A DNA stretch of 64,000 nt from Streptomyces sp. RB17 (GTDB taxonomy: Bacteria > Actinomycetota > Actinomycetes > Streptomycetales > Streptomycetaceae), in assembly GCF_009604455.1 (NCBI RefSeq), contig NZ_WEGL01000002.1, forward strand, positions 1,240,001-1,304,000, written 5' to 3'. This document shows positions 1 through 7,836 of this stretch, piece after piece. The notes beneath the pieces were generated by a model, which was not told the origin of the DNA, made no database searches, and worked only from the letters and a program-made list of their open reading frames with translations. How positions within the stretch are numbered: the first letter of the stretch is position 1; each line of letters opens with the position of its first letter. A program made the translations under genes and the position numbers.

Positions 1-195
1 GGGTGCGAATCGTCCCTGCTGAACCTCGACATCGGCGTTTCGTCGCGGCCTCCACCGGGAGCCCGGCGCCTACCTCAACGCACCCCTCCTCCACCCTGCC
101 CCACCCCCGACCGGCGGTGCGAGGCGCTGAACAGGCTTGTGCCACCGAGTGCACCCATAGGGCCGGAGCACGCAGGGCACCGGCCGTTGCGACCG

Positions 196-342
196 GTGCC
201 CTGCCGCCACTCCGCACACCAGGAACGCGGTGGTGAAGCCGTTGTCCAGGGCATCAGGAGCCGCGAACGCCGACCCCGCGTCGCTGAGGGCGACCGCGCC
301 GACGACGACGGGGCCGAGGGCGAAGCCGGGGTCGCGCAACAT
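196..342 (-). pseudogene. MFS transporter C-terminal remnant
   Basis: The minus strand encodes about 48 residues of small and hydrophobic residues, including GPVVVGAVALSDAG and later TAFLVCGVAAG. They resemble the last two membrane helices of a drug-efflux (DHA2-type) MFS transporter. No start, no upstream helices and no full-length frame are visible, so this is a fragment. It lies next to a MarR gene, a common partner of such exporters, so it may be the decayed original neighbour. Chance resemblance of an Ala/Val/Gly-rich stretch is possible. Confidence 0.35.
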
Positions 343-407
343 GGTGGTGCGGGGCGCCCGGGACCGGAAAGGTCCGTGGCCGGACGGAGAACAAGGGAGT
401 GGTTTCC

Positions 408-419
408 CTTAGGGCTAAG
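408..419. promoter_or_regulatory. Palindrome upstream of marR, candidate operator
   Basis: CTTAG-GG-CTAAG is a perfect 5+5 bp inverted repeat 35 bases before the proposed MarR start. A related site (CTAAG-GG-CTTAA) lies at 11968-11979 upstream of the aldehyde dehydrogenase operon. MarR dimers bind such palindromes, so autoregulation plus control of the operon is a reasonable inference. Confidence 0.4.
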
Positions 420-454
420 ATTTCCGCACCAGATACATGCCGCGAGGGGAAGAC

Positions 455-1003
455 ATGGCGCAGCGCAGGGCGGCGAAGCGGCCGGATGCCGTGGCGGGGA
501 TCGTCGAGGATTGGGCGCGTGAGCGGCCGGAGCTGGACACCTCACCGCTGGAGGTGCTCGCCCGGCTGCACCGGTCGTATCTGCGGTACCAGTCGCGGAT
601 GACCGCGCGGCTCGAGGAGCACGGGCTGTCCGTCGCCGGGTTCGACGTGCTCACCGCGCTGCGTCGGTCCGGCGCCCCGTACCGGCTGACCGCCGGGCAG
701 CTCGCCGCCTCCGGGCTGATCTCCTCCGCGGGGGTGACCCTGCGCCTCGACCGGCTCGAGAAGGACGGCCTGCTCGTACGCGAGCGGGACGCCGAGGACC
801 GGCGGGTGGTGTACTCACGCCTCACCGAGGCCGGCCTGAAGAAGGTGGACGAGGTGTTCGCCGAACACCTGGAGAACGAACGCCGCATGCTCGGCGAGCT
901 CTCACCCGCCGAGCGCCGCCAACTGGCCCGCCTGCTCTCCAAGTTGGAGCATTCGATCGTCGGGTCCGAAGACGCCGCGGACGAGGGTGCGGAGGCGAGC
1001 TGA
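455..1003 (+). CDS. MarR-family transcriptional regulator
   Basis: This is a 182-residue winged-helix repressor. The central region has the MarR HTH and wing pattern: LTAGQLAASGLISSAG as the recognition helix, then LDRLEKDGLLVRERDAEDRR, where the Asp-x-Arg-Arg wing is diagnostic. Helices at both ends would form the dimer interface. The ATG at 455 is chosen because GAGGGGA lies 4 bases before it; an in-frame ATG at 437 has no ribosome site. MarR proteins usually respond to phenolic ligands, which suits control of the aromatic-degradation operon starting 0.8 kb away on the other strand. A palindrome at 408-419 is the likely autoregulatory site. The ligand is unknown. Confidence 0.86.
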   Translation: MAQRRAAKRPDAVAGIVEDWARERPELDTSPLEVLARLHRSYLRYQSRMTARLEEHGLSVAGFDVLTALRRSGAPYRLTAGQLAASGLISSAGVTLRLDRLEKDGLLVRERDAEDRRVVYSRLTEAGLKKVDEVFAEHLENERRMLGELSPAERRQLARLLSKLEHSIVGSEDAADEGAEAS

Positions 1004-1127
1004 CCTGGCCGCGGCTGAAGTGAGGAGCGGGGCGGCACGCGGGCGTGGATGACAAGGCGCTGCTGCTGGCCGGGCTGGCCGACCTGGCAGTGAGTATGCC
1101 GGGGGCGACCGTGGCACCGCGCGGGGA

Positions 1128-1795
1128 ATGCTGCGCCGCTCGGACACCGCCGAGCCGACGGCCGAGGCCGAGGCCGAGCACGAGCTGATGGCGCGTGGCC
1201 GCCCGGCGCTGGACCGGTACGCGGCCGTACCCCGGCTCACCTGGAGATCCTCGCTCAGGCCGCCCTGGCTCGTCGCCGCGGAGGCCGGCCAGCTCGCGGC
1301 GGTCGATCCGCTCCTCGCGCCGGTGGCAGAACAACTGGAGGCGACGGTCGCGGACCGCAAACTCTGCTACTGGGGCCGGCGCGCGGTGGGACAGCCGGAC
1401 AGCGACGCGCTGCTGGCGGCGGCCTCCATGGAGCTGGTGCACGCTGCCGCGGTGGTGCACGACGAGCTCATCGACGACAGCGTGCTCCGCCATGGGCGTC
1501 CCACCGCGCACATCGTCCTGCGCGGTGCCGTACTGTGCCGTCCGGCTGCCGCCGCCGCGAGGTCGCCGGCGATGCCGGCGGGAGACCTGCCCACGGCGCT
1601 GGCCGGGCAGCCGTTCGCCACCAGCGGTCTGCCCGCCGCCCACCTCGCCCGGCCCGGCCCCTGTGGTCAGTGATGGCCCGCGGGCTGTCAACGGCGAGTG
1701 TCTGGAGATCCTGCGTACCGGCGCCGGCGCGGACACCACGGCACACGACCCTATCGAGGACATGAAAGGACCCCGGCGCGCAGCCGAACGGCACA
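1128..1795 (+). pseudogene. Decayed polyprenyl (geranylgeranyl-type) diphosphate synthase
   Basis: In the first frame a stretch near 1420-1510 reads MELVHAAAVVHDELIDDSVL followed by RHGRPTAH. This is the first aspartate-rich region of trans-isoprenyl diphosphate synthases, here with HDELIDD where HDDLIDD is usual. Further fragments in other frames (GECLEILRTGAGADT) resemble the next helices. The frame breaks after about residue 145, and the second Asp-rich motif and C-terminus are absent. The family condenses isopentenyl diphosphate into prenyl chains. Multiple frameshifts and truncation at the Rieske gene end show that it is not functional. Confidence 0.6.
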
Positions 1796-1826
1796 CCACA
1801 TCATCAGTGAACCGGCACGCAGGCCT

Positions 1827-2861
1827 TCACCCGGTGGCGCCGGCCACCGGCTGCGCCTTCGACTGCTGCCCGGCCTGCGCCTGGTACAGGCGGCGCAGAC
1901 GGACCACGCCGAGGTCGTGCTGGTAGAGGTTCTCGTACTGGTCGGCGTCCGAGGGGAGGCTCTCGAGGATGACGCGGTCCTGCTCCAGGACCTGCCAGTG
2001 GCGGGCCTCGATGAGGGTCTTGTAGAGGAAGCGCCAGGTGGCGCGCTGCCAGTCCCGCACCCTGCGGTAGCGCCAGAAGAAGACGCCGGTGCGCTCGGCG
2101 TCCACCGGGCAGGCCATGCCGACGATGCCGAAGGGGCCGCCCGGTCCCGCCGACGGCGGATAGGGGATGGACAGGTCCACCCAGTCGACGCCGGTGTGAC
2201 ACAGCTCGACCCAGTCGAAGTTGACGCCGCGCTGGTCGGTCTTCTCGAAGAAGTAGCCCCGCTCGGTCTCCCGGATGCGGAACTTGGCGGACGTGTCGCC
2301 CGCGAACATGGTGTGCGAGTCGTGGTGGAGGAACGCGCCGTGCATCGGGTCGAGCAGGTTCTCCATGGCGAAGCGCCAGGGGACGTTCCATTCGGCATAG
2401 CAGAGGAACGCGGAGGTCTCCTCGTCGACCAGCGGCTCGGGAAGGCTGAGTGCCACCGGATCGGGGTGCTCCTCGTCGCCGAAGTAGGCGAGGATGGCCC
2501 CGCCGACCTCGCGGACGGGCAGCGAGGCGACGAGGGTCTTGCCCTCCAGGTTGCAGCCGGGCAGACCGGGCACGGAGGTGACCGTTCCGGCGCCGTCGAC
2601 CTCGACGCCGTGGTACCAGCAGGCGACTCGGTCGCCCAGGTGCCTGCCGAGGGACAGCGGTGCGCCACGGTGGGGACAGCGGTCGGCGAGCATGGACAGG
2701 GTGCCGTCGGACTTGCGGAAGAGCAGCCAGTTCTCGCCCAGGGCGCGCACCTTGCGCATGCCGCCGGGCCGGACGAAGTGGGACGGTACGACGGGGTGCC
2801 ACCGGTTGCGCAGGCCGTGGGCGTAGATGTGCTCGGCGGTGGCGCGGGTCGAAAGTGTCAT
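1827..2861 (-). CDS. Rieske non-heme iron aromatic oxygenase, alpha subunit
   Basis: This 344-residue protein is predicted to hydroxylate or demethylate an aromatic substrate using electrons from the reductase two genes upstream. The N-terminal Rieske [2Fe-2S] domain has C62-x-H64 (CPHRGAPL) and C81-x-x-H84 (CWYHG). The catalytic domain has NLLDPMHGAFLHH, giving the bridging D171 and Fe ligands H174 and H179. Length and layout fit the single-component, phthalate/vanillate oxygenase type rather than the alpha-beta type, and no beta subunit is nearby. It is the last gene of the operon and starts one base after the stop of the small HTH gene, so it is translationally coupled. The substrate cannot be read from the sequence. 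Confidence 0.93.
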   Translation of the reverse strand: MTLSTRATAEHIYAHGLRNRWHPVVPSHFVRPGGMRKVRALGENWLLFRKSDGTLSMLADRCPHRGAPLSLGRHLGDRVACWYHGVEVDGAGTVTSVPGLPGCNLEGKTLVASLPVREVGGAILAYFGDEEHPDPVALSLPEPLVDEETSAFLCYAEWNVPWRFAMENLLDPMHGAFLHHDSHTMFAGDTSAKFRIRETERGYFFEKTDQRGVNFDWVELCHTGVDWVDLSIPYPPSAGPGGPFGIVGMACPVDAERTGVFFWRYRRVRDWQRATWRFLYKTLIEARHWQVLEQDRVILESLPSDADQYENLYQHDLGVVRLRRLYQAQAGQQSKAQPVAGATG

Positions 2862-2862
2862 G

Positions 2863-3087
2863 TCAGGCTCCCAGGCGATGCATCTCGGCGCGGAAGGACT
2901 CCTCGGTCCACGGCTCGCCCGTGGGTGTGCGCAGCTGGCGGGAGTTGAGGCCGTCGATCACGTCGGCCAGCTGGTGACCGTCCTTGGTGAAGATGTCCTC
3001 GAGCGTGCGCGCGAGCTTCAGCTCGTACGGGGTGGGTTCGTGGTCGCGGGTCTGGTGGGGGTCCAGGCAGGGCCAGGTCTCGGGCAT
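2863..3087 (-). CDS. Small recombinase-like helix-turn-helix protein
   Basis: This 74-residue protein contains ADVIDGLNSRQLRTPTGEPW and TEESFRAEM. That matches the recognition helix of large serine recombinases (LN-x-R-G-x-x-T-x-x-G-x-x-W), but no catalytic domain is present. ATG 3087 is preceded by GGAGAAC. It sits between the reductase and the Rieske oxygenase, and its stop lies one base before the oxygenase start, so it is an operon member and not a stray fragment. Stand-alone proteins of this type are seen in actinobacterial oxygenase operons. A role as a DNA-binding or oxygenase-accessory protein is speculation. Confidence 0.75.
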   Translation of the reverse strand: MPETWPCLDPHQTRDHEPTPYELKLARTLEDIFTKDGHQLADVIDGLNSRQLRTPTGEPWTEESFRAEMHRLGA

Positions 3088-3107
3088 CGGAGTTCTCCGT
3101 GAGGGTG

Positions 3108-4052
3108 TCAGAGGTCGAGGACGAGGCGGTCCGAGGCACAACGCGAGACGCAGATCATCATCGTCTCGCTGGTGGCGCGCTCGGCCTCGCTGAGCAGGAA
3201 GTCGCGGTGGTCGGGGGTGCCGGCGAGGATGCGGGTCTCGCACGAGCCGCAGATGCCGTCGCGGCAGGAGGAGTTGACGCTCAGCCCGGCGTTCTCCGCG
3301 GCCTGAAGGATGGAGGTGTCGGGTCCGACGGTCAGGGTCACCCCCGACGTACGGCACTCGACCTGGAAGGCGCTGTCATCGCCCCGGCGCTCAACGGCCG
3401 GAGCCGCGAATCGTTCGATGCGCAACTGCCCTTCCGGTACCGCCTCCTCGACCGCCTTCAGCAGCGGCTCCGGGCCGCAGCAGTACACCAGCGCATCGGG
3501 CCGAAGGCCTTCGAGAGCGCCCGGCAGGTCGATATGGCCCTGCTCGTCCTGCGGTACGAGGGTCACCTCGCCGCCGAGCGCGGCGAGCTCGCCGCCGAAG
3601 GCCATCGAAGCGCGCGAGCGCCCGCCGTGGGTGAGCCGGTACGGGATGCCGTCGTGCTGCGCCTGGCGGGCCATCGCCAGGATCGGCGTGATACCGATGC
3701 CGCCGGCGACGAAGACGTAGGAGGCGGCGGGTTCGAGGGCGAAGTGGTTGCGCGGCCCGGCCACCCGCACAGTCCGGCCGGGCCGCAGCTTGGTGTGCAC
3801 GAAGCGTGAACCGCCGCGCGAGGACGGCGCGTCGAGGATGCCGAGGCGGTACACCCCGGTGTCCGCCGGGTCGCCGCACAGGCTGTACTGGCGGATGGTG
3901 CCGCCCACGTGCAGGTCCAGGTGCGCGCCCGGCGTCCACGCGGGCAGCGGCTTGCCGTCGGGGTGGACCAGCTCGACGGAGAGGACGCCCTCCGCCTCCC
4001 AGGTCATACGGTGGACGAGGAGATCCAGTTCGTGCTCTTCGGTGGCGCTCAT
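3108..4052 (-). CDS. Phthalate-dioxygenase-reductase-type ferredoxin reductase
   Basis: This 314-residue electron-transfer protein of the PDR/vanillate-demethylase-reductase family is predicted to move electrons from NAD(P)H to the Rieske oxygenase. In order it has an N-terminal flavin domain with RQYSLCG at 54-60, a nucleotide-binding domain with GGIGITP at 117-123 and YCCGPEPL near 190-197, and a C-terminal plant-type [2Fe-2S] domain with ligands C263, C268, C271 and C301. This domain order (flavin first, Fe-S last) defines the PDR class. The gene is 14 bases downstream of the ThDP-enzyme gene. With the Rieske protein it should make a two-component oxygenase. Confidence 0.93.
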   Translation of the reverse strand: MSATEEHELDLLVHRMTWEAEGVLSVELVHPDGKPLPAWTPGAHLDLHVGGTIRQYSLCGDPADTGVYRLGILDAPSSRGGSRFVHTKLRPGRTVRVAGPRNHFALEPAASYVFVAGGIGITPILAMARQAQHDGIPYRLTHGGRSRASMAFGGELAALGGEVTLVPQDEQGHIDLPGALEGLRPDALVYCCGPEPLLKAVEEAVPEGQLRIERFAAPAVERRGDDSAFQVECRTSGVTLTVGPDTSILQAAENAGLSVNSSCRDGICGSCETRILAGTPDHRDFLLSEAERATSETMMICVSRCASDRLVLDL

Positions 4053-4066
4053 GTCGGCGGGCCTCC

Positions 4067-5698
4067 CTACGCGGTGGGGATCTTGACGGGCGGGGTGAAC
4101 GGGGCCTTCATCGGGCCCAGCGCGACCAGGTCCACCTCGACCAGGGTCGGACCGGCGGACCGGACGGCCGCACTGATCAGCTCTGTGGCTTCGCTCGCGT
4201 CGGCGATCCGCGCGTACGGCAGTCCGCAGGCGGCGGCGAGGCGCGCGAAGTCGGGGGTGAACAGGTCGACACCAGAGCGGCGTTCGCTGTACTTGTCCTG
4301 CATGTTGCGCAGCACCCCGTATCCGCCGTCGTTGAAGACGAGCAGGGTGAGACGGGGGCGTTCCTGGGCGAGGGTGAGCAGTTCGCCGAGGTGGACGGCA
4401 AGCCCGCCGTCCCCGGCGATGACCACGGTCGGCTCGTCGGGGCGGGCGAGGGCCGCGCCGATGCCCATGCCGAGGCCCTGTCCGATGCCGCCGCCGCGCG
4501 GGAAGACATTGCCGCGCGGGTCGTGCATCGGCAGCAGCCGGTTGCCCCAGGAGGAGGAGGCGATCGTCACGTCGCGGGCGACGACGGCGCCGCGCGGCAG
4601 GGCGGTGGCGAGGGCGTCGCAGATCGCGGCCTGGGGGCCGATGGTGTCGCGCAGTGCGGCGCGCACCTGGCCGCGTACGTCGCGGATCCGCGCCGTCCAG
4701 TCCGCGTCGGCGCGTACGGCCGTCTCGGCGAGCTGCGCAAGGACGGCCCCGGCGTCGCCGTGGAGGGCGTGGCGGGCCGGGTGGACGCGGCCGAGGGCGG
4801 CGGCGTCGAGGTCGATCTGGATGTGGGCCTCGGGGAGTTGGAGCCCGTAGTCGGCGGTCTCGTTGGAGCGGAAGTGGGTGCCGACGGTGACGAGCACGTC
4901 CGCGTCCTGGAGGAGAGCGCGCCCGGGCGCGGTGGTGGCGAAGTTGCCGATGACCAGCTCGTGGTCCTCGGGCACGCTGCCGCGGCCGGAGTTGGAGGTC
5001 AGCAGGCCGGCTCCGGTCGCCTCCAGCAGCGTGAGCAGCTGCCCGCGGGCGGTGTTCGCGCCGCCGCCCGCCCAGATCAGCGGACGGCGCGCGGACGCCA
5101 ACAGCTCGCGTGCTGCGGCAAGTTGAACGGGATCCGGCACCGGTGCCCTGGTGGCGGGGGCGCTCTCACCGGCGTCCTCCTGGGCCGCGTACTGCAGATC
5201 GATCGGCCACTCCACGCTCGCGGGCCCGCCAGGCGCGGTGAGCGCGGCGGCGGACGCCTCCCGCAGGATGCGGCCCGCCTCCCGCGCGGAGGTGATGGTC
5301 GCGGCGTACTTCGACACCGCGGCGAGCATGCCGAGCTGGTCCTTCGTCTCGTGGATGAAGCCGCGCCCACTGCCGAGGAACTCCGACTCGACCTGCCCGG
5401 TGATGTGCAGCACCGCCGTTCCCGACGACAGCGCCTCGATCAGCGACCCGGCCGCGTTGCCCGCGCCCGTGCCGGTCGAGGTGAGCGCGCAGCCGATCGA
5501 GCCGCGGGCCCGGCCGTAGGCGTCGGCGGCGTTGACGGCGCTCGCCTCGTGCCGCACCGGCACGAACCGTAGGCCCGGGTCGGCCTCGACGGCCTCCACC
5601 AGCGGCAGGTTGTGCACGGACACGATCCCGAACACGACCTCGATGCCGAGGGACTTGAGGTGGGCGGCGAGGAGCTCGCCGCCATGGTGGTAACGCAT
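4067..5698 (-). CDS. Thiamine diphosphate-dependent enzyme (acetolactate synthase/benzoylformate decarboxylase superfamily)
   Basis: This 543-residue protein has the three-domain ThDP layout. The Pyr domain carries the cofactor-activating glutamate E51 in RHEASAVNAADAYG. A central domain follows, and the PP domain has the metal and diphosphate motif GDG at 429-431 with a downstream Asn-Asp-Gly-Gly-Tyr. Members decarboxylate 2-oxo acids, join or cleave acyloins, or make acetolactate. The aromatic catabolic setting favours a 2-oxo-acid decarboxylase or C-C lyase over branched-chain amino-acid synthesis, and no small ALS subunit is present. It lies within the operon, 9 bases downstream of an SDR gene. 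Its exact reaction is not determinable here. Confidence 0.9.
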   Translation of the reverse strand: MRYHHGGELLAAHLKSLGIEVVFGIVSVHNLPLVEAVEADPGLRFVPVRHEASAVNAADAYGRARGSIGCALTSTGTGAGNAAGSLIEALSSGTAVLHITGQVESEFLGSGRGFIHETKDQLGMLAAVSKYAATITSAREAGRILREASAAALTAPGGPASVEWPIDLQYAAQEDAGESAPATRAPVPDPVQLAAARELLASARRPLIWAGGGANTARGQLLTLLEATGAGLLTSNSGRGSVPEDHELVIGNFATTAPGRALLQDADVLVTVGTHFRSNETADYGLQLPEAHIQIDLDAAALGRVHPARHALHGDAGAVLAQLAETAVRADADWTARIRDVRGQVRAALRDTIGPQAAICDALATALPRGAVVARDVTIASSSWGNRLLPMHDPRGNVFPRGGGIGQGLGMGIGAALARPDEPTVVIAGDGGLAVHLGELLTLAQERPRLTLLVFNDGGYGVLRNMQDKYSERRSGVDLFTPDFARLAAACGLPYARIADASEATELISAAVRSAGPTLVEVDLVALGPMKAPFTPPVKIPTA

Positions 5699-5707
5699 AC
5701 GAACTCC

Positions 5708-6499
5708 TCACAGGATGCCGCGGCCGACTCCGCCGCAGACATCGATGCTGGTTCCGGTGATGTACGAGGCGCGCGGCGAGAGCAGCGAGACGATCGCGAA
5801 AGCGACCTCCTCGGCACGCCCGAGCCGCCCCAGGGCGATGCCCCGGTCCGCGGCGATCTCCGCCTGCCACTCCTCGTAGCCGAGGCGGCTGCCTGCGGTG
5901 GCGTGGCGGCGGGTCCACTGGCCGGTGTCGATCAGGCCGAGGCAGACGGAGTTGACGCGGATGCCCTCGCCGGCGAGTTCGCGGGCCAGGGAGGCGGAGA
6001 GGTTGAGGATGCCGGCGCGGGCCGCGCTCGTCGTGATCAGCCGGGTCTCGGGCTGCTTGGCGAGGACGGCGTTGACGTTGACGATCGCGGCGGCGTCGGA
6101 GGCGCGCAGGTAACCACGGGCGGCCGCAAGGGGGTTGAGGACACCCGCGAACTTCAGCTCCAGTTCGTCGCGCCAGTCCTCGGCGGTCGTCTCGTCGAGG
6201 GCCTTCATGCGGGACTGGCCGGCGTTGTTGACGAGCCCGTCGAGACGCCCGCCGAAGTGCGCGGCGGCGCGCTCGGTGAACTGCCGTACGGCATCGGCGT
6301 CCCGGACGTCGCAGCCACCCGTGAGCAGTCGGTCCCCGCCGGTCCCGAGGCCGGCGGCGGCCTTCGCGAGCCGGTCGGCGTCGCGAGCGCACGCCGCTAC
6401 GCGGGCGCCTTCGCCGAGCAGGGCCCGGACCGTGGCCAGGCCGACGCCGGAGCTGCCGCCGGTGACCAGGACGGTGCGGTCGGCGAGGCCGAGATCCAT
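5708..6499 (-). CDS. SDR-family protein lacking the catalytic Ser-Tyr-Lys
   Basis: This 263-residue Rossmann-fold protein keeps the cofactor motifs TGGSSGVG (13-20) and NNAG (91-94). The catalytic positions are substituted: the Ser position in NVNAV reads Ala134, the Tyr position is Thr147 and the Lys position is Arg151 (TTSAAR instead of YxxxK). Classical hydride-transfer catalysis is therefore unlikely. It may use another mechanism or have a structural or binding role. ATG 6499 is chosen for AAGGAGAAACC just before it; a TTG 11 codons upstream is less likely. It is in the operon directly after an intact SDR. The C-terminus (YITGTSIDVCGGVGRG) is typical of the family. Confidence 0.86.
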   Translation of the reverse strand: MDLGLADRTVLVTGGSSGVGLATVRALLGEGARVAACARDADRLAKAAAGLGTGGDRLLTGGCDVRDADAVRQFTERAAAHFGGRLDGLVNNAGQSRMKALDETTAEDWRDELELKFAGVLNPLAAARGYLRASDAAAIVNVNAVLAKQPETRLITTSAARAGILNLSASLARELAGEGIRVNSVCLGLIDTGQWTRRHATAGSRLGYEEWQAEIAADRGIALGRLGRAEEVAFAIVSLLSPRASYITGTSIDVCGGVGRGIL

Positions 6500-6564
6500 G
6501 GTTTCTCCTTGCAGACTGTGGTTCTCGCACAACGGTGCAAACAGTGGTTCGTGCAGCCGGTGGT

Positions 6565-7317
6565 TCAGTGCATGGTGAAGCCGCCGTTGACGGCGATCAC
6601 CTGTCCGGTCAGGTAGCGGGACTCCTCGCCGAGCAGGAAGGCGACGAGCCCCACCAGGTCGTCGGGCTGCTGCGGCCGGGAGATCGCGCGGTTCGCCGCG
6701 TACAGGGCGTGCCGCTCGGCCGGTACGGCCTCGGTCGCCTCGACCTCCGTCAGGCCCGGCGCCACCGCGTTCACGGTGATGCCCCGTTCGCCGAGCTCGC
6801 GGGCCATCGCCCTGGTCAGCGCGATGACCGCACCCTTGGAGGCGATGTAGTGGGCGAGCCGCGGGGAGCCGTACAGTGCCGCGTCCGAGGCGATGTTGAC
6901 GATCCGCCCAGGGCGGGACATCAGCGGCAGCAGGTGCCTGGCGACGAGCCAGGGACCCCGCGCGTTGACGGCCATCAGCCGGTCCCAGACCTCGACGTCG
7001 ATGTCCTGGAACTCCTTGCCGCCCACGCCGTTGGCGAGTGCCGCGTTGTTGACCAGGCCGTACACGGGAGCGGCGGCCGCGACACGAGCGGCCAGCGCCT
7101 CGACCGAGGCGGGGTCGGCGACGTCCAGCGGTACGAACTCCGCCTCGCCGCCCGCGTCCCGGACGGCCGCCGCCGTACGGGAACCCCGCTCCTCGTTCAG
7201 CTCCGCGACGACGACCCGGAATCCGTCCGCCGCCGCCCGGCGGGCCATGGCCTCCCCGAGGCCACGGCCCGCGCCGGTCACGACGACGGTACGGCGCTCG
7301 GCCGACGCGTCAGTCAC
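6565..7317 (-). CDS. SDR-family oxidoreductase (probable diol or alcohol dehydrogenase)
   Basis: This is a complete 250-residue classical SDR with cofactor motif TGAGRGLG near 14-21, NNAA near 90-93, and an intact catalytic triad: S144 (NIAS), Y157 and K161 (YIASK). In a ring-oxidation operon it could oxidise a cis-diol or alcohol intermediate with NAD. The GTG start overlaps the stop of the upstream cupin gene by 8 bases, which indicates translational coupling. Substrate choice is inferred from context only. Confidence 0.91.
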   Translation of the reverse strand: MTDASAERRTVVVTGAGRGLGEAMARRAAADGFRVVVAELNEERGSRTAAAVRDAGGEAEFVPLDVADPASVEALAARVAAAAPVYGLVNNAALANGVGGKEFQDIDVEVWDRLMAVNARGPWLVARHLLPLMSRPGRIVNIASDAALYGSPRLAHYIASKGAVIALTRAMARELGERGITVNAVAPGLTEVEATEAVPAERHALYAANRAISRPQQPDDLVGLVAFLLGEESRYLTGQVIAVNGGFTMH

Positions 7318-7831
7318 GGGAGACGCCGTACAGCGGCGAGTACTCGGGGTACGTCGGCACCTGCGGCTTCTGCGTGCCGATGATCACGCAGAACAGCGCG
7401 TCCGTGTCGCCCTCGTTCTTCAGCGAGCGGGTCACCCCGGCCGGCACCACGATCATGTCGCGGTAGCCCAGCGTGCGGTACTCGACCTCGTCCGGGCCGC
7501 GATGGATGCCCACGCGGACCGTGCCCTCCAGGACGAAGAACGCCTCCTCGACGTCGTGGTGGGTGTGGGCCGGGCCCTCGGCGCCCGGGGGGAGCAGCAT
7601 GTTGGAGAAGGTGAACCCGCCGGAAGGGAGGATCCTGTTGTCGTCCTCGTGGTTGCCGGTCGCGCCGGAGCCGACGTAACGGATCTGCGCGCGCTTGTAC
7701 TGCGGGCCCGCCTTCGCCTGGAAGGACAGGGTGCCCCAGTCGGGCTCGCGCGAGTCCTTGGAGGCGATGAGGGAGTCGGTGTACTTGGCGAGGTCCCCGC
7801 CGTTGTCGTACTCGGTGGTGGTCAGCGGCAT
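7310..7831 (-). CDS. Cupin-domain protein
   Basis: This 173-residue protein has one cupin fold in its second half. Cupin motif 1 is PGAEGPAHTHHDVEEAFFVL, with metal-binding His-x-His and a later Glu; motif 2 is near RDMIVVPAGVTRSLKN, where the usual His is replaced by Arg or Ser. Cupins of this size act as dioxygenases, isomerases or small-molecule sensors. In this operon a ring-cleavage or isomerase role is possible. It lies between the hydrolase gene (5-base gap) and the SDR gene (8-base overlap). The altered second motif means that metal binding needs testing. Confidence 0.87.
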   Translation of the reverse strand: MPLTTTEYDNGGDLAKYTDSLIASKDSREPDWGTLSFQAKAGPQYKRAQIRYVGSGATGNHEDDNRILPSGGFTFSNMLLPPGAEGPAHTHHDVEEAFFVLEGTVRVGIHRGPDEVEYRTLGYRDMIVVPAGVTRSLKNEGDTDALFCVIIGTQKPQVPTYPEYSPLYGVSRD

Positions 7832-7836
7832 GGTGA

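Noticed and set aside
4067..5698. The ThDP enzyme as a biosynthetic acetolactate synthase (ilvB).
   Set aside because: No regulatory small subunit or ketol-acid reductoisomerase is adjacent, and it is embedded in an aromatic catabolic operon.
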